Assembly: GCF_000222025.1 (NCBI RefSeq)
Contig: NZ_AFQO01000003.1
Coordinates: forward strand, 1-64,000
Reading direction: 5' to 3'
DNA length: 64,000 nt
DNA from: Haemophilus haemolyticus M19501
GTDB taxonomy: Bacteria; Pseudomonadota; Gammaproteobacteria; Enterobacterales; Pasteurellaceae
Positions within the stretch are counted from its first letter, which is position 1; each line of letters opens with the position of its first letter. The notes under the pieces are model-generated. The model saw only the letters and a list, made by a program, of their open reading frames with translations, searched no databases and was not told the DNA's origin. Made by a program: the position numbers and the translations under genes. Shown here piece after piece: positions 1 through 11,219 of this stretch.

Positions 1-736
<736 letters not shown>

Positions 737-881
737 TACAACGCTCAAGTGTTTTTGGAAAACAGAGTGAAAGAAAAAGAAATTAACTAAACTAAATGTT
801 CAGCTTGTGCCCAATAAGAACGAGTGAAAGGTAGAGGAAGAGCTGAGTAGCGAAAGATAAAGACAAGTTATCAACGAATTA

Positions 882-998
882 TCCTGGCGGCGATAGTGCG
901 GTGGACCCACCTGACACCATACCGAACTCAGAAGTGAAACGCTGTAATGCCGATGGTAGTGTGGGGCATCCCCATGTGAGAGTAGGGCACCGCCAGGT
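882..998 (+). rRNA. rrf: 5S ribosomal RNA
   Basis: About 117 bases begin with TCCTGGCGGC and end with CGCCAGGT, so the two ends pair as the terminal helix. The conserved internal stretch CCATACCGAACTCAGAAGTG lies around 917-936. It follows the 23S gene in the normal 23S-5S order and is closed by a strong terminator 40 bases downstream. Ends are estimated to within 1-3 bases. Confidence 0.96.
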
Positions 999-1039
999 TA
1001 CCAAATACTTATCTAAGTTAAATTAAATAAAAACAGAAG

Positions 1040-1073
1040 AACCCCAGTTGAACAGCTGGGGTTTTTGTTTTTT
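1040..1073 (+). terminator. rrn operon rho-independent terminator
   Basis: The inverted repeat ACCCCAG...CTGGGGT has a GU-extended stem and a small GAAC loop. It is followed by TTTTTGTTTTTT, and sits 42 bases after the 5S gene. Confidence 0.93.
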
Positions 1074-1194
1074 ATAATCTATTCATGATTTAATCAAATA
1101 AGAGTCTAATTTTAGTTTTAATAAAACAACTATCTTCATATACGATTTTTTATAAGTTTGTTAAACTAATAAAAATTTATATTTTTCTAATTTA

Positions 1195-3117
1195 ATGAAT
1201 TATCAAGATCGCATTTCTAATATTTTCTCTGTTAATGGCGAATTAAGTCAGAGTATCAAAGGTTTTAGACCTCGAACTGAGCAGATTGAAATGGCCCATG
1301 CTGTTGGCGAGTCAATCCAAAATAAATCTTCCCTTATCATTGAAGCTGGAACGGGTACAGGAAAAACCTTTGCATATCTCGCGCCTGCTTTAGTTTTTGG
1401 TAAAAAAACTATTATTTCTACAGGATCTAAAAATCTTCAAGATCAGCTTTTTAATCGAGATCTTCCAGCTATTAAAAAAGCCCTTAATTTCACGGGAAAA
1501 ATTGCGTTGCTAAAAGGTCGAGCAAACTATCTTTGTTTAGAACGTTTAGAGCAAGTGATTGCTCAAGGTGTGCTTGGAGATAAGTCTGTTTTAGCCGAAT
1601 TAAGTAAAGTACGTACATGGAACAATAGTACTAAAACAGGCGATTTCACAGAATGTATTGAGCTTGCAGAAGATAGCCCAATTATTCCTCAACTGACAAG
1701 TACAGCGGAAAGCTGTTTAGGTACAGATTGTCCTAATTATTCAGAATGTTATGTAGCAAGCGCGCGTAAAAAAGCATTAAATGCTGATTTGGTTGTGGTT
1801 AATCACCACTTATTTTTTGCAGATATGGCTGTAAAAGAAAGTGGTTTTGGCGAACTTATTCCAAATGCAGAAGTAATTATTTTTGACGAAGCTCATCAGT
1901 TACCAGATATTGCGAGTCAATATTTTGGCCAATCTTTGACATCACGACAGCTTTTTGATTTGTGTAAGGATATTAATATTGTCTATCGCACAGAACTTAA
2001 AGATATGCAGCAGCTTGGTACAACATCTGATACCTTACTGAAGGTTGTACAAGATTTTCGTTTATTACTGGGTAATGGGAGTAATGTTCGAGGAAATTGG
2101 CGTGAGCTTTACACGCAAAGTGCGGTGAAAAAATCCTTTGAATTATTACAGGAGAAAATAGATTTTTTAGCTGAGGTAATTAAATTAGCACTTGGTCGTT
2201 CCCAAACTTTGGATAGTATTTTTGAGCGTGTTGAATCCATTAAGATTCAGCTCAAGCGTTTATCTGAAACAAATATTGTAGGTTATTGTTATTGGTATGA
2301 AGGAAATGGTCGCCAGTTTGGTTTACATATTACGCCATTGACAGTAGCCGATAAATTTGGTGCTCAGCTCGAAGCGAAAGAAGCGGCTTGGATATTCACA
2401 TCTGCGACATTAGAAGTAGGTGGAACTTTTAATCATTTCTGCCAACGTTTAGGTATTGAAAATGCGACACAAAAAATTTTACCGAGTCCCTTTAATTATT
2501 CTGAGCAGTCTTTGCTTTGTGTGCCTCGATATTTGCCGAATACCAATCAAGTGAATACATTAAATTCACTAGGCGAAATGTTATTACCCGTGATTGAAGC
2601 AAACAAAGGGCGTTGTTTTGTTCTTTGCACTTCTTATTCAATGATGCGTGGTTTAGCTGAATATTTCCGTGAAAAAAGTCATCTTTCGATTTTATTACAA
2701 GGCGAAACCTCAAAAGGCAAATTACTCGAACAATTTATAAAAGAAACGCATAGCGTTTTGGTGGCAACCTCTAGCTTTTGGGAAGGTGTAGATGTGCGCG
2801 GCGATGCACTTTCTTTAGTCATTATTGATAAGCTTCCTTTTACTGCGCCAGATGAGCCTTTGTTGAAAGCCCGTATCGAGGATTGCCGTTTACAAGGTGG
2901 CGATCCATTCAATAACATTCAAATTCCTGAAGCGGTGATTACGTTGAAACAAGGCGTAGGACGTTTAATTCGCGATGTTACAGATCGTGGTGTTGTAATT
3001 ATTTGTGATAATCGATTAGTAATGCGCAATTATGGCGAAACATTTTTGAAAAGTTTACCTAACTCAAGTCGTACCCGTGATCTCAACAAAGTGATACAAT
3101 TCTTACAAAATAAATAA
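1195..3117 (+). CDS. yoaA: YoaA, DinG/XPD-family Fe-S DNA helicase
   Basis: A 640-residue superfamily-2 5'-3' DNA helicase of the DinG/XPD type. In E. coli YoaA works with the HolC (chi) subunit of DNA polymerase III in repair of stalled forks. Visible motifs are Walker A EAGTGTGKT (about residues 50-58), the Fe-S cluster cysteines (one near 113 and the cluster CLGTDCPNYSEC near 174-185), the DEAH box (FDEAH, near 230), and the C-terminal motif QGVGRLIR. The ATG at 1195 gives an N-terminus collinear with E. coli YoaA, but there is no good Shine-Dalgarno. It is first in the block yoaA-tsaB-yeaY-fadD-rnd, the order also found in E. coli, which favours YoaA over DinG. Confidence 0.92.
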   Translation: MNYQDRISNIFSVNGELSQSIKGFRPRTEQIEMAHAVGESIQNKSSLIIEAGTGTGKTFAYLAPALVFGKKTIISTGSKNLQDQLFNRDLPAIKKALNFTGKIALLKGRANYLCLERLEQVIAQGVLGDKSVLAELSKVRTWNNSTKTGDFTECIELAEDSPIIPQLTSTAESCLGTDCPNYSECYVASARKKALNADLVVVNHHLFFADMAVKESGFGELIPNAEVIIFDEAHQLPDIASQYFGQSLTSRQLFDLCKDINIVYRTELKDMQQLGTTSDTLLKVVQDFRLLLGNGSNVRGNWRELYTQSAVKKSFELLQEKIDFLAEVIKLALGRSQTLDSIFERVESIKIQLKRLSETNIVGYCYWYEGNGRQFGLHITPLTVADKFGAQLEAKEAAWIFTSATLEVGGTFNHFCQRLGIENATQKILPSPFNYSEQSLLCVPRYLPNTNQVNTLNSLGEMLLPVIEANKGRCFVLCTSYSMMRGLAEYFREKSHLSILLQGETSKGKLLEQFIKETHSVLVATSSFWEGVDVRGDALSLVIIDKLPFTAPDEPLLKARIEDCRLQGGDPFNNIQIPEAVITLKQGVGRLIRDVTDRGVVIICDNRLVMRNYGETFLKSLPNSSRTRDLNKVIQFLQNK

Positions 3118-3129
3118 ACGAGAATAATA

Positions 3130-3840
3130 ATGCAAAATTTAACTTTATTGGCGCTAGATACTTCAACTGAAGCTTGTTCTGTCGCTTTATTGTATCGTAG
3201 TGAGAAAACACATATTAATGAACTTGCTCAACGCACTCACACCAAACGAATTTTACCCATGATTGATGAAATTTTGGCAAATTCAGGTTTACGTTTAAAT
3301 CAAGTTGATGCCCTTGCCTTCGGGCGTGGTCCGGGTAGTTTTACGGGCGTTCGTGTTGGTGCTGGGATTGCACAAGGTGTAGCGTTTGGTGCGGATTTAC
3401 CTGTCATTCCTATTTCAAATTTAACCGCAATGGCACAGGCAGCATTTGAATTACATCAAGCAGAAAATGTCGTTTCAGCGATTGATGCGAGAATGAACGA
3501 AGTTTATTTTTCTCAATTAGTAAGAGAAAAAGTGCGGTCTGATGTCGGGGAATTTTTTCAATGGCGAGAAATCATAACTGAACAAGTTTGTTCCCCAGAA
3601 CAAGCTATTAAACAGCTTCGAGATGATAATGCATTTAGAGTCGGGACTGGTTGGGCAGCGTATTCTCAATTTACTGAAAAAAATCTAACAAGCTCAGATA
3701 TAGCGTTGCCTAATGCATTATATATGCTGGAGCTTGCACGAGTAGAATACTGGCAAAAACGCACAATTTCAGCTTTAGAGATTGAACCGATTTATTTGCG
3801 AAACGAGGTTACTTGGAAAAAATTACCAGGACGTGAATAA
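3130..3840 (+). CDS. tsaB: TsaB, tRNA t6A37 threonylcarbamoyl-transfer subunit
   Basis: A 236-residue protein of the ASKHA fold. It pairs with TsaD and TsaE to place the threonylcarbamoyl group on A37 of tRNAs that read ANN codons. The N-terminus (LLALDTSTEACSVALL) and the GRGPGSFTGVRVG segment (about residues 68-80) are diagnostic of TsaB rather than its paralogue TsaD, whose metal-binding histidines are absent. It starts 12 bases after yoaA with AACGAGAATAAT before the ATG, so it is probably cotranscribed with yoaA. Confidence 0.94.
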   Translation: MQNLTLLALDTSTEACSVALLYRSEKTHINELAQRTHTKRILPMIDEILANSGLRLNQVDALAFGRGPGSFTGVRVGAGIAQGVAFGADLPVIPISNLTAMAQAAFELHQAENVVSAIDARMNEVYFSQLVREKVRSDVGEFFQWREIITEQVCSPEQAIKQLRDDNAFRVGTGWAAYSQFTEKNLTSSDIALPNALYMLELARVEYWQKRTISALEIEPIYLRNEVTWKKLPGRE

Positions 3841-3864
3841 GTTTAAATAACTGGAGGATAGAAA

Positions 3865-4416
3865 ATGAAAGGCAAAATCACCTTATTTTTTACCGCACTT
3901 TGCTTGGGATTGACTGGCTGTATGGCACCGCCGAAAGGGTTAGAAGAAGAGCGATTCTCTATTAATTCCTATCGCGAGATTTCCCCTAAAGATTTAACCT
4001 GTCATTGTAAAACTGTTCGACTTGGAGGGAAAATTGTTCAAGCGACCGTTTTACCAAATCAAACAAAAATTGAAGTGTTAAGTTTGCCGGTGTCATCAAT
4101 TTCAGGTAAACCATTCGTTGAATTTCAATCGGATGGCCGCTTCATCGTGTATTTCAACGGCTTTGTGGACCCTGAAAATTTAAAAGAGCGTTATATTACT
4201 GTAGGTGGGCAATTAATTGGAACAGAGAAAGGCAAGATCGAACAAGCTGATTATACTTATCCTGTTATTCAACCTGATAAATACCGTATTTGGACACTCA
4301 GTACTACTTATGAGTATCCAACAGATGATTGGGATGAAGACGATGATTGGGGATTTTTTAGATGGAGACATCGTCCTTGGTATGTTCAGCCTGAAATTCG
4401 CTATTATTTGAATTAA
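3865..4416 (+). CDS. Slp/YeaY family outer membrane lipoprotein
   Basis: A 183-residue lipoprotein precursor. A charged N-terminus and hydrophobic segment end in the lipobox LTGC, so Cys19 would be lipidated. The body resembles the Slp family (starvation-inducible lipoprotein) and the position between tsaB and fadD is that of E. coli yeaY. The C-terminus is unusual: a very acidic stretch (DDWDEDDDW) is followed by an aromatic and arginine-rich end. A clear Shine-Dalgarno (TGGAGGA) precedes the ATG. The molecular role of the family is not established. Confidence 0.88.
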   Translation: MKGKITLFFTALCLGLTGCMAPPKGLEEERFSINSYREISPKDLTCHCKTVRLGGKIVQATVLPNQTKIEVLSLPVSSISGKPFVEFQSDGRFIVYFNGFVDPENLKERYITVGGQLIGTEKGKIEQADYTYPVIQPDKYRIWTLSTTYEYPTDDWDEDDDWGFFRWRHRPWYVQPEIRYYLN

Positions 4417-4458
4417 ATGATAAAATCTTAAAGATTTTCCAACAAATTAGGATAAAAA

Positions 4459-6147
4459 ATGGAAAAAATTTGGTTTCAAAATTATCCAGAAGGCTCTGAA
4501 AAATTTCTGGATACCTCAAAATATGAATCTATTTTGGATATGTTCGACAAAGCTGTGCGCGAACATCCAGATCGCCCCGCTTATATTAATATGGGGCAAG
4601 TACTTACTTTTCGTAAATTAGAAGAGCGCAGTCGTGCATTTGCCGCATATTTGCAAAATGAATTTAAACTTCAGCGTGGGGATCGCGTGGCATTAATGAT
4701 GCCAAATTTATTGCAATATCCCATCGCACTTTTTGGCATTTTGCGTGCTGGCTTAATTGCAGTAAATGTGAATCCTCTTTATACACCGAGAGAATTAGAG
4801 CATCAGTTGCAAGATAGTGGTGCGGTAGCAATTGTCGTGGTATCAAATTTTGCTTCTACCTTGGAAAAAGTCGTTTTCAATACCAATGTTAAACACGTTA
4901 TTCTTACCCGAATGGGCGATCAACTTTCATTTGGTAAACGTACTTTAGTCAATTTTGTCGTGAAATATGTGAAAAAACTCGTGCCAAAATATAAATTGCC
5001 GCACGCAGTGACGTTCCGTGAAGTATTGAGTATTGGTAAATATCGACAATATGTTCGTCCTGAGATGGAACGCGAAGATTTAGCCTTTTTACAATATACT
5101 GGCGGCACAACTGGTGTAGCGAAAGGTGCAATGCTGACGCACGGAAATATTATAACCAATGTCTTCCAAGCAAAATGGATTGCAGAACCATTTATTGGTG
5201 ATCATTCTCGCACTCGTTCTGCCATTTTAGCCTTGCCTCTTTATCACGTATTTGCCTTAACCGTAAACTGCTTATTATTTTTAGAGTTAGGTGTAACGGC
5301 GATCTTAATTACTAATCCGAGAGATATTGAAGGATTTGTGAAAGAATTGAAAAAATATCGTTTTGAAGCAATCACTGGTGTGAATACCTTATTTAATGCC
5401 TTGTTAAATAATGAAAATTTCAAAGAAGTTGATTTTTCAGCTTTAAAACTTTCTGTAGGGGGCGGTATGGCTATTCAACAGTCTGTAGCAACACGTTGGC
5501 ACGAATTGACGGGCTGTAACATCATTGAAGGTTATGGAATGACGGAATGTTCGCCATTAATCGCCGCTTGTCCGATTAATGTTGTGAAACATAATGGCAC
5601 TATTGGTGTGCCAGTGCCAAATACAGATATAAAAATCATTAAAGATGATGGCTCTGATGCAAAAATTGGCGAAGCTGGCGAATTATGGGTGAAAGGCGAT
5701 CAAGTAATGCGAGGTTATTGGCAACGACCAGAAGCAACCAGTGAAGTGTTAAAAGATGGTTGGATGGCAACTGGCGATATTGTCATTATGGATGAATCAT
5801 ATAGCTTACGCATTGTAGATCGTAAAAAAGATATGATTTTGGTTTCTGGCTTTAATGTCTATCCAAATGAAATTGAAGATGTCGTTATGCTGAATTACAA
5901 AGTGGCTGAGGCTGTGGCAATTGGTGTTCCTCACGCAGTTTCTGGCGAAACGATAAAAATCTTTGTGGTGAAAAAAGACGATAGCTTAACTCGTGATGAA
6001 CTTCGCAACCATTGTCGTCAATATCTCACAGGCTATAAAGTGCCAAAAGAAATTGAGTTCCGAGACGAACTACCAAAAACCAATGTTGGCAAGATTTTAC
6101 GTCGGGTTTTACGCGATGAAGAGATCGCAAAACGTTCAAAACATTAA
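4459..6147 (+). CDS. fadD: Long-chain acyl-CoA synthetase FadD
   Basis: A 562-residue ATP-dependent fatty acid:CoA ligase of the ANL superfamily. It activates long-chain fatty acids as they enter across the inner membrane. The AMP-binding P-loop [14 protein letters not shown] lies near residues 214-227, GYGMTECSP near 358, the hinge and C-domain motif GWMATGDIV near 435, and the catalytic lysine region [10 protein letters not shown] near the end. The length equals E. coli FadD (561). It has its own terminator. Its functional partner, the FadL-type porin P1, is encoded about 10 kb away. Confidence 0.95.
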   Translation: MEKIWFQNYPEGSEKFLDTSKYESILDMFDKAVREHPDRPAYINMGQVLTFRKLEERSRAFAAYLQNEFKLQRGDRVALMMPNLLQYPIALFGILRAGLIAVNVNPLYTPRELEHQLQDSGAVAIVVVSNFASTLEKVVFNTNVKHVILTRMGDQLSFGKRTLVNFVVKYVKKLVPKYKLPHAVTFREVLSIGKYRQYVRPEMEREDLAFLQYTGGTTGVAKGAMLTHGNIITNVFQAKWIAEPFIGDHSRTRSAILALPLYHVFALTVNCLLFLELGVTAILITNPRDIEGFVKELKKYRFEAITGVNTLFNALLNNENFKEVDFSALKLSVGGGMAIQQSVATRWHELTGCNIIEGYGMTECSPLIAACPINVVKHNGTIGVPVPNTDIKIIKDDGSDAKIGEAGELWVKGDQVMRGYWQRPEATSEVLKDGWMATGDIVIMDESYSLRIVDRKKDMILVSGFNVYPNEIEDVVMLNYKVAEAVAIGVPHAVSGETIKIFVVKKDDSLTRDELRNHCRQYLTGYKVPKEIEFRDELPKTNVGKILRRVLRDEEIAKRSKH

Positions 6148-6151
6148 TGTC

Positions 6152-6186
6152 AAAATGGGATAGCAATATCCCATTTTTGTTCTTTT
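6152..6186 (+). terminator. Terminator after fadD
   Basis: A perfect 11-bp stem AAAATGGGATA/TATCCCATTTT with a GCAA tetraloop is followed by a T-rich tract (TTTTTGTTCTTTT). It lies 5 bases after the fadD stop. Confidence 0.92.
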
Positions 6187-6202
6187 CAAATAAAAAGTCA
6201 CT

Positions 6203-7351
6203 ATGATAAAAGAATGTCAAAATCCACCGCACTTTAGGGTCATTGCGGATAATGCTGCGCTATTAGAAGTTTGTAATTTAGCCCAACAGAAAAGTGCGGT
6301 CGCCTTAGATACAGAATTTATGCGTGTTTCCACTTATTTTCCTAAGTTGGGATTAATCCAACTTTATGATGGCGAGCGCGTCTCTTTAATTGATCCTTTA
6401 GCGATTACGGATTTTTCTCCTTTTATCGCATTGTTAGCCAATCCTAAAGTATTAAAAGTCTTACATTCTTGTAGTGAAGATTTATTGGTTTTCTTACAAG
6501 AATTTGATCAGCTTCCATGCCCAATGATTGATACGCAAATTATGGCGCGATTTCTTGGGCTTGGCACATCCGCAGGCTTGGCAAAATTAGCACAACAATA
6601 TTTAAATGTAGAAATCGATAAAGGCGCAACTCGCACCAATTGGATCAAACGCCCCCTTTCTGATATTCAACTTCAATATGCCGCAGGCGATGTTTGGTAT
6701 TTGTTGCCACTTTATCATATTCTTGAAAAAGAGTTAGCTAAAACACCTTGGGAACAAGCAGTAAGAGATGATTGCGAACTTATTCTTGCTAAAACGCATA
6801 AATTACAAGAGCGAGATTCAGAAAAAGCCTATTTGGATATTCCAAATGCTTGGAAATTAAATCCATTAGAATTGTCTCGTTTAAGAATTTTGGCACAGTG
6901 GCGACAAAACGTGGCAATAGAACGTGATTTAGCACTTTCTTATATTGTGAAATCAGAACATCTTTGGAAAGTGGCAAAGAATAATCCACGTAATACATCT
7001 GAAATGTTAGAAATGGGATTAACTGAAAATGAAGTGCGTGTACGTGGTAAGAAAATTCTACAATTACTTGCTCAAGCTAGACGTGTTTCTTCTAATGACT
7101 ATCCAAAATCTATTGAACGTATTTCTGAAGATCCTCGTTATAAAAAAACAATTCAATTATTACAAGAAAAAGTGAATAGCCTAACACCAGCAGGTTTAAC
7201 CCCTGAAATCGTTGCAAGTAAACGCACTTTGGATGAATTAATTAAATGGGTTTGGAAATATAATTGTTCTCAAAATAAACTCCCTGAGCTGCTGATTGGC
7301 TGGCGTAAACCTATTGGTGAAAAGTTAGTTGATACACTTAAGCAGATATAA
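6203..7351 (+). CDS. rnd: Ribonuclease D
   Basis: A 382-residue 3'-5' exoribonuclease that trims tRNA and other stable RNA precursors. The DEDD exonuclease domain fills the N-terminal half: Exo I ALDTEF (about residues 34-39), Exo II with HSCSEDL (about 92-98), and Exo III YAAGDVWYLLPLY (about 159-171). An HRDC domain follows from about residue 210 (LNPLELSRLRILAQWRQ). Length matches E. coli RNase D (375). A USS copy lies just after the start. It is downstream of the fadD terminator, so expression probably needs read-through or its own promoter. Confidence 0.94.
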   Translation: MIKECQNPPHFRVIADNAALLEVCNLAQQKSAVALDTEFMRVSTYFPKLGLIQLYDGERVSLIDPLAITDFSPFIALLANPKVLKVLHSCSEDLLVFLQEFDQLPCPMIDTQIMARFLGLGTSAGLAKLAQQYLNVEIDKGATRTNWIKRPLSDIQLQYAAGDVWYLLPLYHILEKELAKTPWEQAVRDDCELILAKTHKLQERDSEKAYLDIPNAWKLNPLELSRLRILAQWRQNVAIERDLALSYIVKSEHLWKVAKNNPRNTSEMLEMGLTENEVRVRGKKILQLLAQARRVSSNDYPKSIERISEDPRYKKTIQLLQEKVNSLTPAGLTPEIVASKRTLDELIKWVWKYNCSQNKLPELLIGWRKPIGEKLVDTLKQI

Positions 7352-7390
7352 AAAAGCGTTGGGCAAATAGCTCAACGCTTTTCGTTTTTA
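7352..7390 (+). terminator. Terminator between convergent rnd and the acyltransferase
   Basis: The stem AAAAGCGTTG/CAACGCTTTT has a central GGCAAATAGCT and a T-rich end (TTTTCGTTTTTA) on the + strand. The arms' A and T ends make it usable in both directions, serving rnd (+) and the O-acyltransferase pseudogene (-). Confidence 0.85.
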
Positions 7391-9257
7391 CTCGTAGAGT
7401 TTTTTCACTTGTTCAGGTGTCATCACTCGTTGGTATTTACTAAATTCTTTTGCCATATAGTAAGCACCAAAATTTGTTAGGTGATCTTGATCAGCGTACA
7501 AGTATTTTCCTTCTGCCATAACACTATCTTTTGGTAAATACTGTTGAGCATCTACCCAATAAACATTAGGAATATCTTTGACTAAATCATGAATAATTTT
7601 GTTACTCGCATCAATATCGCCCATACGATGAATTGGCGTTAAGTATTTTTCAAGTCCATAATTTTCTAATAAGTAACCACGCAGTGGAGAACGGCTTACT
7701 GAACTATTATTAGCAAAAACATATACGGGCTTTTGCATCGCTAGTTGTTTCACTGTGTTTTTAAAACGCGCTTTAAAGTCTGGTTCAATGAAAGTTTCGG
7801 GTCTAAAGCGAGGTACTGGTTGTCCGCCCATTTTCAAGTCATAAAATGCTGAAATAAATATCGCTTTATATTGAGAATCTTTCTGCCATACAGATTGGCA
7901 ATTAGGATCTAATTGATATTGTTCATTCACAATAAAGCTACATTCAAATTTATCTTTGAAAATATCTGCTTTCCAGCCTTCTTTATTTCCCACGTAGTTT
8001 AGAAAAGCTTCTAAATGTGAAGAATGAGAATCACCTAAAATAATGACCTTAGCAGGATAATGATTTTCATTAGAAACAGGAATTGATTGTTCAATGTGTT
8101 CTTTTTCAGCTCGTATTGTTTGTCTTTTATAAAGATTAAATCCTAAGAGTAAAAGAGAAGGAATAAAATAAATATAAAGAAAACTTTGTTTAAAGTTTAG
8201 TTTTGATTTTCTAATTGGCTGTTCGATTAAATAATAACTTAGAACTGAAAAAATTATTGTTAATACTATTACTATAGCGATAGATTGATTATTAATTTGT
8301 TTTTCGCCCGTTATATAATAAGCAAACGCAATAAAAATCCAATGATATAAATAAAGAGAATAAGAAATTTTTCCAATAAACACTATTGCTTTATTAGATA
8401 AACATAATTTAACGATGTTATTTTGTGATGTGGTATGAATAATTAATGCTGTAAAAATACAAGGAAGAATTAAAGTAATACCTGGAATAAATGCAATATT
8501 ATTATTCATTAAAAATAAGCAGGAAAATAATAGTAATGTACTTAAGATAGCCAGAATATTATTTACTTGCTTACTCAATTGAACCTTGTTTGAAAGATTA
8601 TGATAAATTGCCAACAAAGATCCTACAAGTAATTCAGGAAATCTTAGGTTTAGAGAGATAATAAATATTAGGCTGGTGCAATACTTCTTTGTAAAAGTTA
8701 GCTGAAACAAAAGATGTCGCAAGTAAAATAAAAAATAAAATTAGCGTTATAATAAATAATACTTTAACTTCTCTAAATTTTTTATAAGCTAAAATGAGGA
8801 TAAGTGGAAAAATAAGATAGTATTGTTCTTCTACGGCTAATGACCAAATGTGCAATGCAGGATTCTCATTCGCACTTAAATCAAAATAACCTTGTGTTAA
8901 TCCTAGATAGAAATTAGATAGGAATGCAATAGCTAATTCAATGGTTTTTCTTAATTTATTGAAATCATTATAAATAAAAATAGCAGACGCAATGAAAGAC
9001 ACTAATGCCATTACTGTAATAAAAGCGGGATAAATTCGTTTAATACGTCGAGTATAAAATTGTTTAAGCGAAAAAGAATTCTGTTGAATTTCTGTGATAA
9101 TAATACCCGTAATCAGAAACCCAGAAATAACAAAGAAAATATCCACCCCAAGAAAACCGCCTGATAACCAGTTTTCATTAAGATGATAAATAATGACTGA
9201 AATAACAGCAATTGCGCGCAGTCCGTCAATTTCTGGACGATATTTAATAGATGACAT
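7388..9257 (-). pseudogene. OafA-type surface glycan O-acyltransferase with SGNH domain, broken by a one-base frameshift
   Basis: This locus encodes a membrane acyltransferase-3 domain fused to a periplasmic SGNH domain, the OafA/YrhL architecture used to O-acetylate LPS or other surface glycans. The N-terminal frame starts at 9257 (MSSIKYRPEIDGLRAIAV, after AAGGAA) and holds the conserved R/K-x-E-x-DGLRA motif, repeated membrane helices and NPALHIWSLAVEEQYY. It ends early at 8634 with ...YYLSKPKIS. The rest continues one frame over with [11 protein letters not shown] and carries GDSH (catalytic Ser block of SGNH) and the DxxH block (DQDHLTNFG). Removing one T from the TTT at 8649-8651 (an A on the coding strand) restores [18 protein letters not shown] and a single protein of about 630 residues. 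It could be a true inactivated gene, a split two-protein arrangement, or a sequencing error. Confidence 0.85.
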
Positions 9258-9329
9258 AATATTCCTTTTATAAAATATAAACCGCACCTTGATTTATGCG
9301 TCAAAAGTGCGGTTATTTTTTGTGTGTTT

Positions 9330-10421
9330 TTATACGTTGAATCGGAAGTGCATTACATCGCCATCTTGTACGATGTAATCTTTACCTTCTAAACGCCATT
9401 TACCCGCTTCTTTTGCGCCGTTTTCGCCGTTGAATTGGATAAAATCTTCATAAGCGATAACTTCTGCTCGGATAAAGCCTTTTTCAAAGTCGGTGTGGAT
9501 TACTGCGGCTGCTTTTGGTGCAGTAGCACCAACTGAAACTGTCCAAGCTCGTACTTCTTTTACGCCAGCAGTGAAATAAGTTTGAAGATTTAAAAGTGAG
9601 TAACCCGCACGAATTACACGATTTAAGCCAGGTTCTTCAATGCCTAAATCTTGTAAAAACTCGACTTTTTCTTCATCATCAAGTTCTGCAATTTCAGCTT
9701 CAATTGCAGCACATACTGGAACAACCACTGCCCCTTCTTTTTCGGCAATTTCACGAACGCGATCTAAGTATGGATTATTTTCAAAGCCATCTTCATTTAC
9801 GTTTGCGATATACATTGTTGGTTTTAATGTTAAGAAGTTGTAACTTTTGATTGCTTGCAATTCTTCTTTGTCTAATCCAACTGAGCGAATCATTCCTGCA
9901 TTTTCAAGCACAGGGAGGATTTTTTCCATTACGGAAAGCTCGAATTTAGCTTCTTTATCGCCACCTTTGGCACGTTTTTGTAAACGTTGGATTGCTCGTT
10001 CACAGCTGTCTAAATCTGCTAAGGCTAATTCAGTGTTGATAGTTTCGATGTCATCAAGTGGGTCAATTTTGCCTGCAACGTGTACAATATCATCATTTTC
10101 AAAGCAACGTACGACGTGACCGATCGCATCGGTTTCACGAATATTCGCGAGGAATTTGTTACCTAAGCCTTCGCCTTTGCTCGCTCCCGCAACTAAGCCT
10201 GCGATGTCCACGAATTCCATCGTGGTAGGTAATACGCGTTCAGGTTTAACGATTTCTGCCAATGCATCTAAACGAGGATCTGGCATTGGCACGACACCAG
10301 TATTTGGTTCGATAGTACAGAATGGATAGTTTGCGGCTTCAATACCAGCTTTAGTGAGCGCGTTAAAAAGAGTAGATTTGCCGACATTTGGCAATCCGAC
10401 AATACCACATTTGAATCCCAT
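9330..10421 (-). CDS. ychF: Redox-regulated ATPase/GTPase YchF (Ola1 family)
   Basis: A 363-residue Obg-family P-loop NTPase that prefers ATP and binds ribosomes; it is linked to oxidative-stress responses in other bacteria. The P-loop [11 protein letters not shown] is at residues 8-18, and the G3 motif ([20 protein letters not shown]) follows. The TGS domain ([17 protein letters not shown] ... [10 protein letters not shown]) closes the C-terminus. Length equals E. coli YchF. It lies 47 bases after pth on the same strand, the same pth-ychF pair as in E. coli. Confidence 0.96.
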   Translation of the reverse strand: MGFKCGIVGLPNVGKSTLFNALTKAGIEAANYPFCTIEPNTGVVPMPDPRLDALAEIVKPERVLPTTMEFVDIAGLVAGASKGEGLGNKFLANIRETDAIGHVVRCFENDDIVHVAGKIDPLDDIETINTELALADLDSCERAIQRLQKRAKGGDKEAKFELSVMEKILPVLENAGMIRSVGLDKEELQAIKSYNFLTLKPTMYIANVNEDGFENNPYLDRVREIAEKEGAVVVPVCAAIEAEIAELDDEEKVEFLQDLGIEEPGLNRVIRAGYSLLNLQTYFTAGVKEVRAWTVSVGATAPKAAAVIHTDFEKGFIRAEVIAYEDFIQFNGENGAKEAGKWRLEGKDYIVQDGDVMHFRFNV

Positions 10422-10468
10422 AATTTTTCCTTATATTGAGTAAAACGGTTGTAAAACTAACCGCACTT

Positions 10469-11053
10469 TTAAATTTTGAAACTGTTTAAACGGTTGGTCG
10501 CTTTGACCATTCCATCTTTGAAAATCATTTCTACACAATCAGTCGCTTCATCTAACACTTTTTCAAGTGCATCGTGATCTGCCGGCGATGGTTTATTTAA
10601 GACGTAACCTGCCACTAAATCACGATGACCTGGATGCCCAATGCCAATACGTAAACGATAGAAATTATTGTTATTGCCTAATTGAGTCACAATATCTTTT
10701 AAGCCGTTATGTCCGCCGTGCCCGCCGCCTTGTTTGAGTTTTGCGATGCCAGCAGGCAAATCTAGTTCATCGTGAATCACTAAAATTTCTTCAGGCTTAA
10801 TACGGTAAAAACTTGCTAATGCCCCAACTGCTTTACCGCTTAAATTCATAAAAGTTGTTGGCACTAAAAGGTGAACTTCTTTTCCATTCACTAAAGTGCG
10901 GGCAGTTTTTCCGAAGAATTTATTTTCAGGATTTAACGAAACGTTAAAACGGCACGCCAAGCGTTCAATAAGCCATTCGCCAGCATTGTGGCGTGTATCG
11001 GCATATTTTTCGCCAGGATTGCCTAAACCAACAATGAGTTTTATTTCTGACAT
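10469..11053 (-). CDS. pth: Peptidyl-tRNA hydrolase
   Basis: A 194-residue enzyme that releases peptides from prematurely dissociated peptidyl-tRNA so the tRNA can be recycled. It shows [19 protein letters not shown] near the N-terminus with the catalytic His, FMNLSGKAV with the conserved Asn, and HDELDLPAG with the conserved Asp. [13 protein letters not shown] (about 111-123) is the tRNA-binding loop. The usual length is 190-195. A probable operon with ychF downstream. Confidence 0.96.
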   Translation of the reverse strand: MSEIKLIVGLGNPGEKYADTRHNAGEWLIERLACRFNVSLNPENKFFGKTARTLVNGKEVHLLVPTTFMNLSGKAVGALASFYRIKPEEILVIHDELDLPAGIAKLKQGGGHGGHNGLKDIVTQLGNNNNFYRLRIGIGHPGHRDLVAGYVLNKPSPADHDALEKVLDEATDCVEMIFKDGMVKATNRLNSFKI

Positions 11054-11219
11054 TTTTATTTGATGATGTAAAAAATAGTGGCGTATTGTAGCGAAAAAGC
11101 CTTAAATTCTCAATCTATAAGGTGGAAACAAAGGGGTAATTTATTGCGCGTGATTTATCATTAAAAGTCACCGCACTTTTCCGTTATAATGGTTAAAATT
11201 TTTTAATGAAGAAGTAAAA

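Noticed and set aside
737-881. A tRNA in the 23S-5S spacer
   Set aside because: No tRNA-like cloverleaf or CCA end was seen in the 145 bases.
9240-9330. Tetranucleotide phase-variation tract near the O-acyltransferase start
   Set aside because: No CAAT/GCAA or similar repeats are present; the 5' region is ordinary sequence with a USS.
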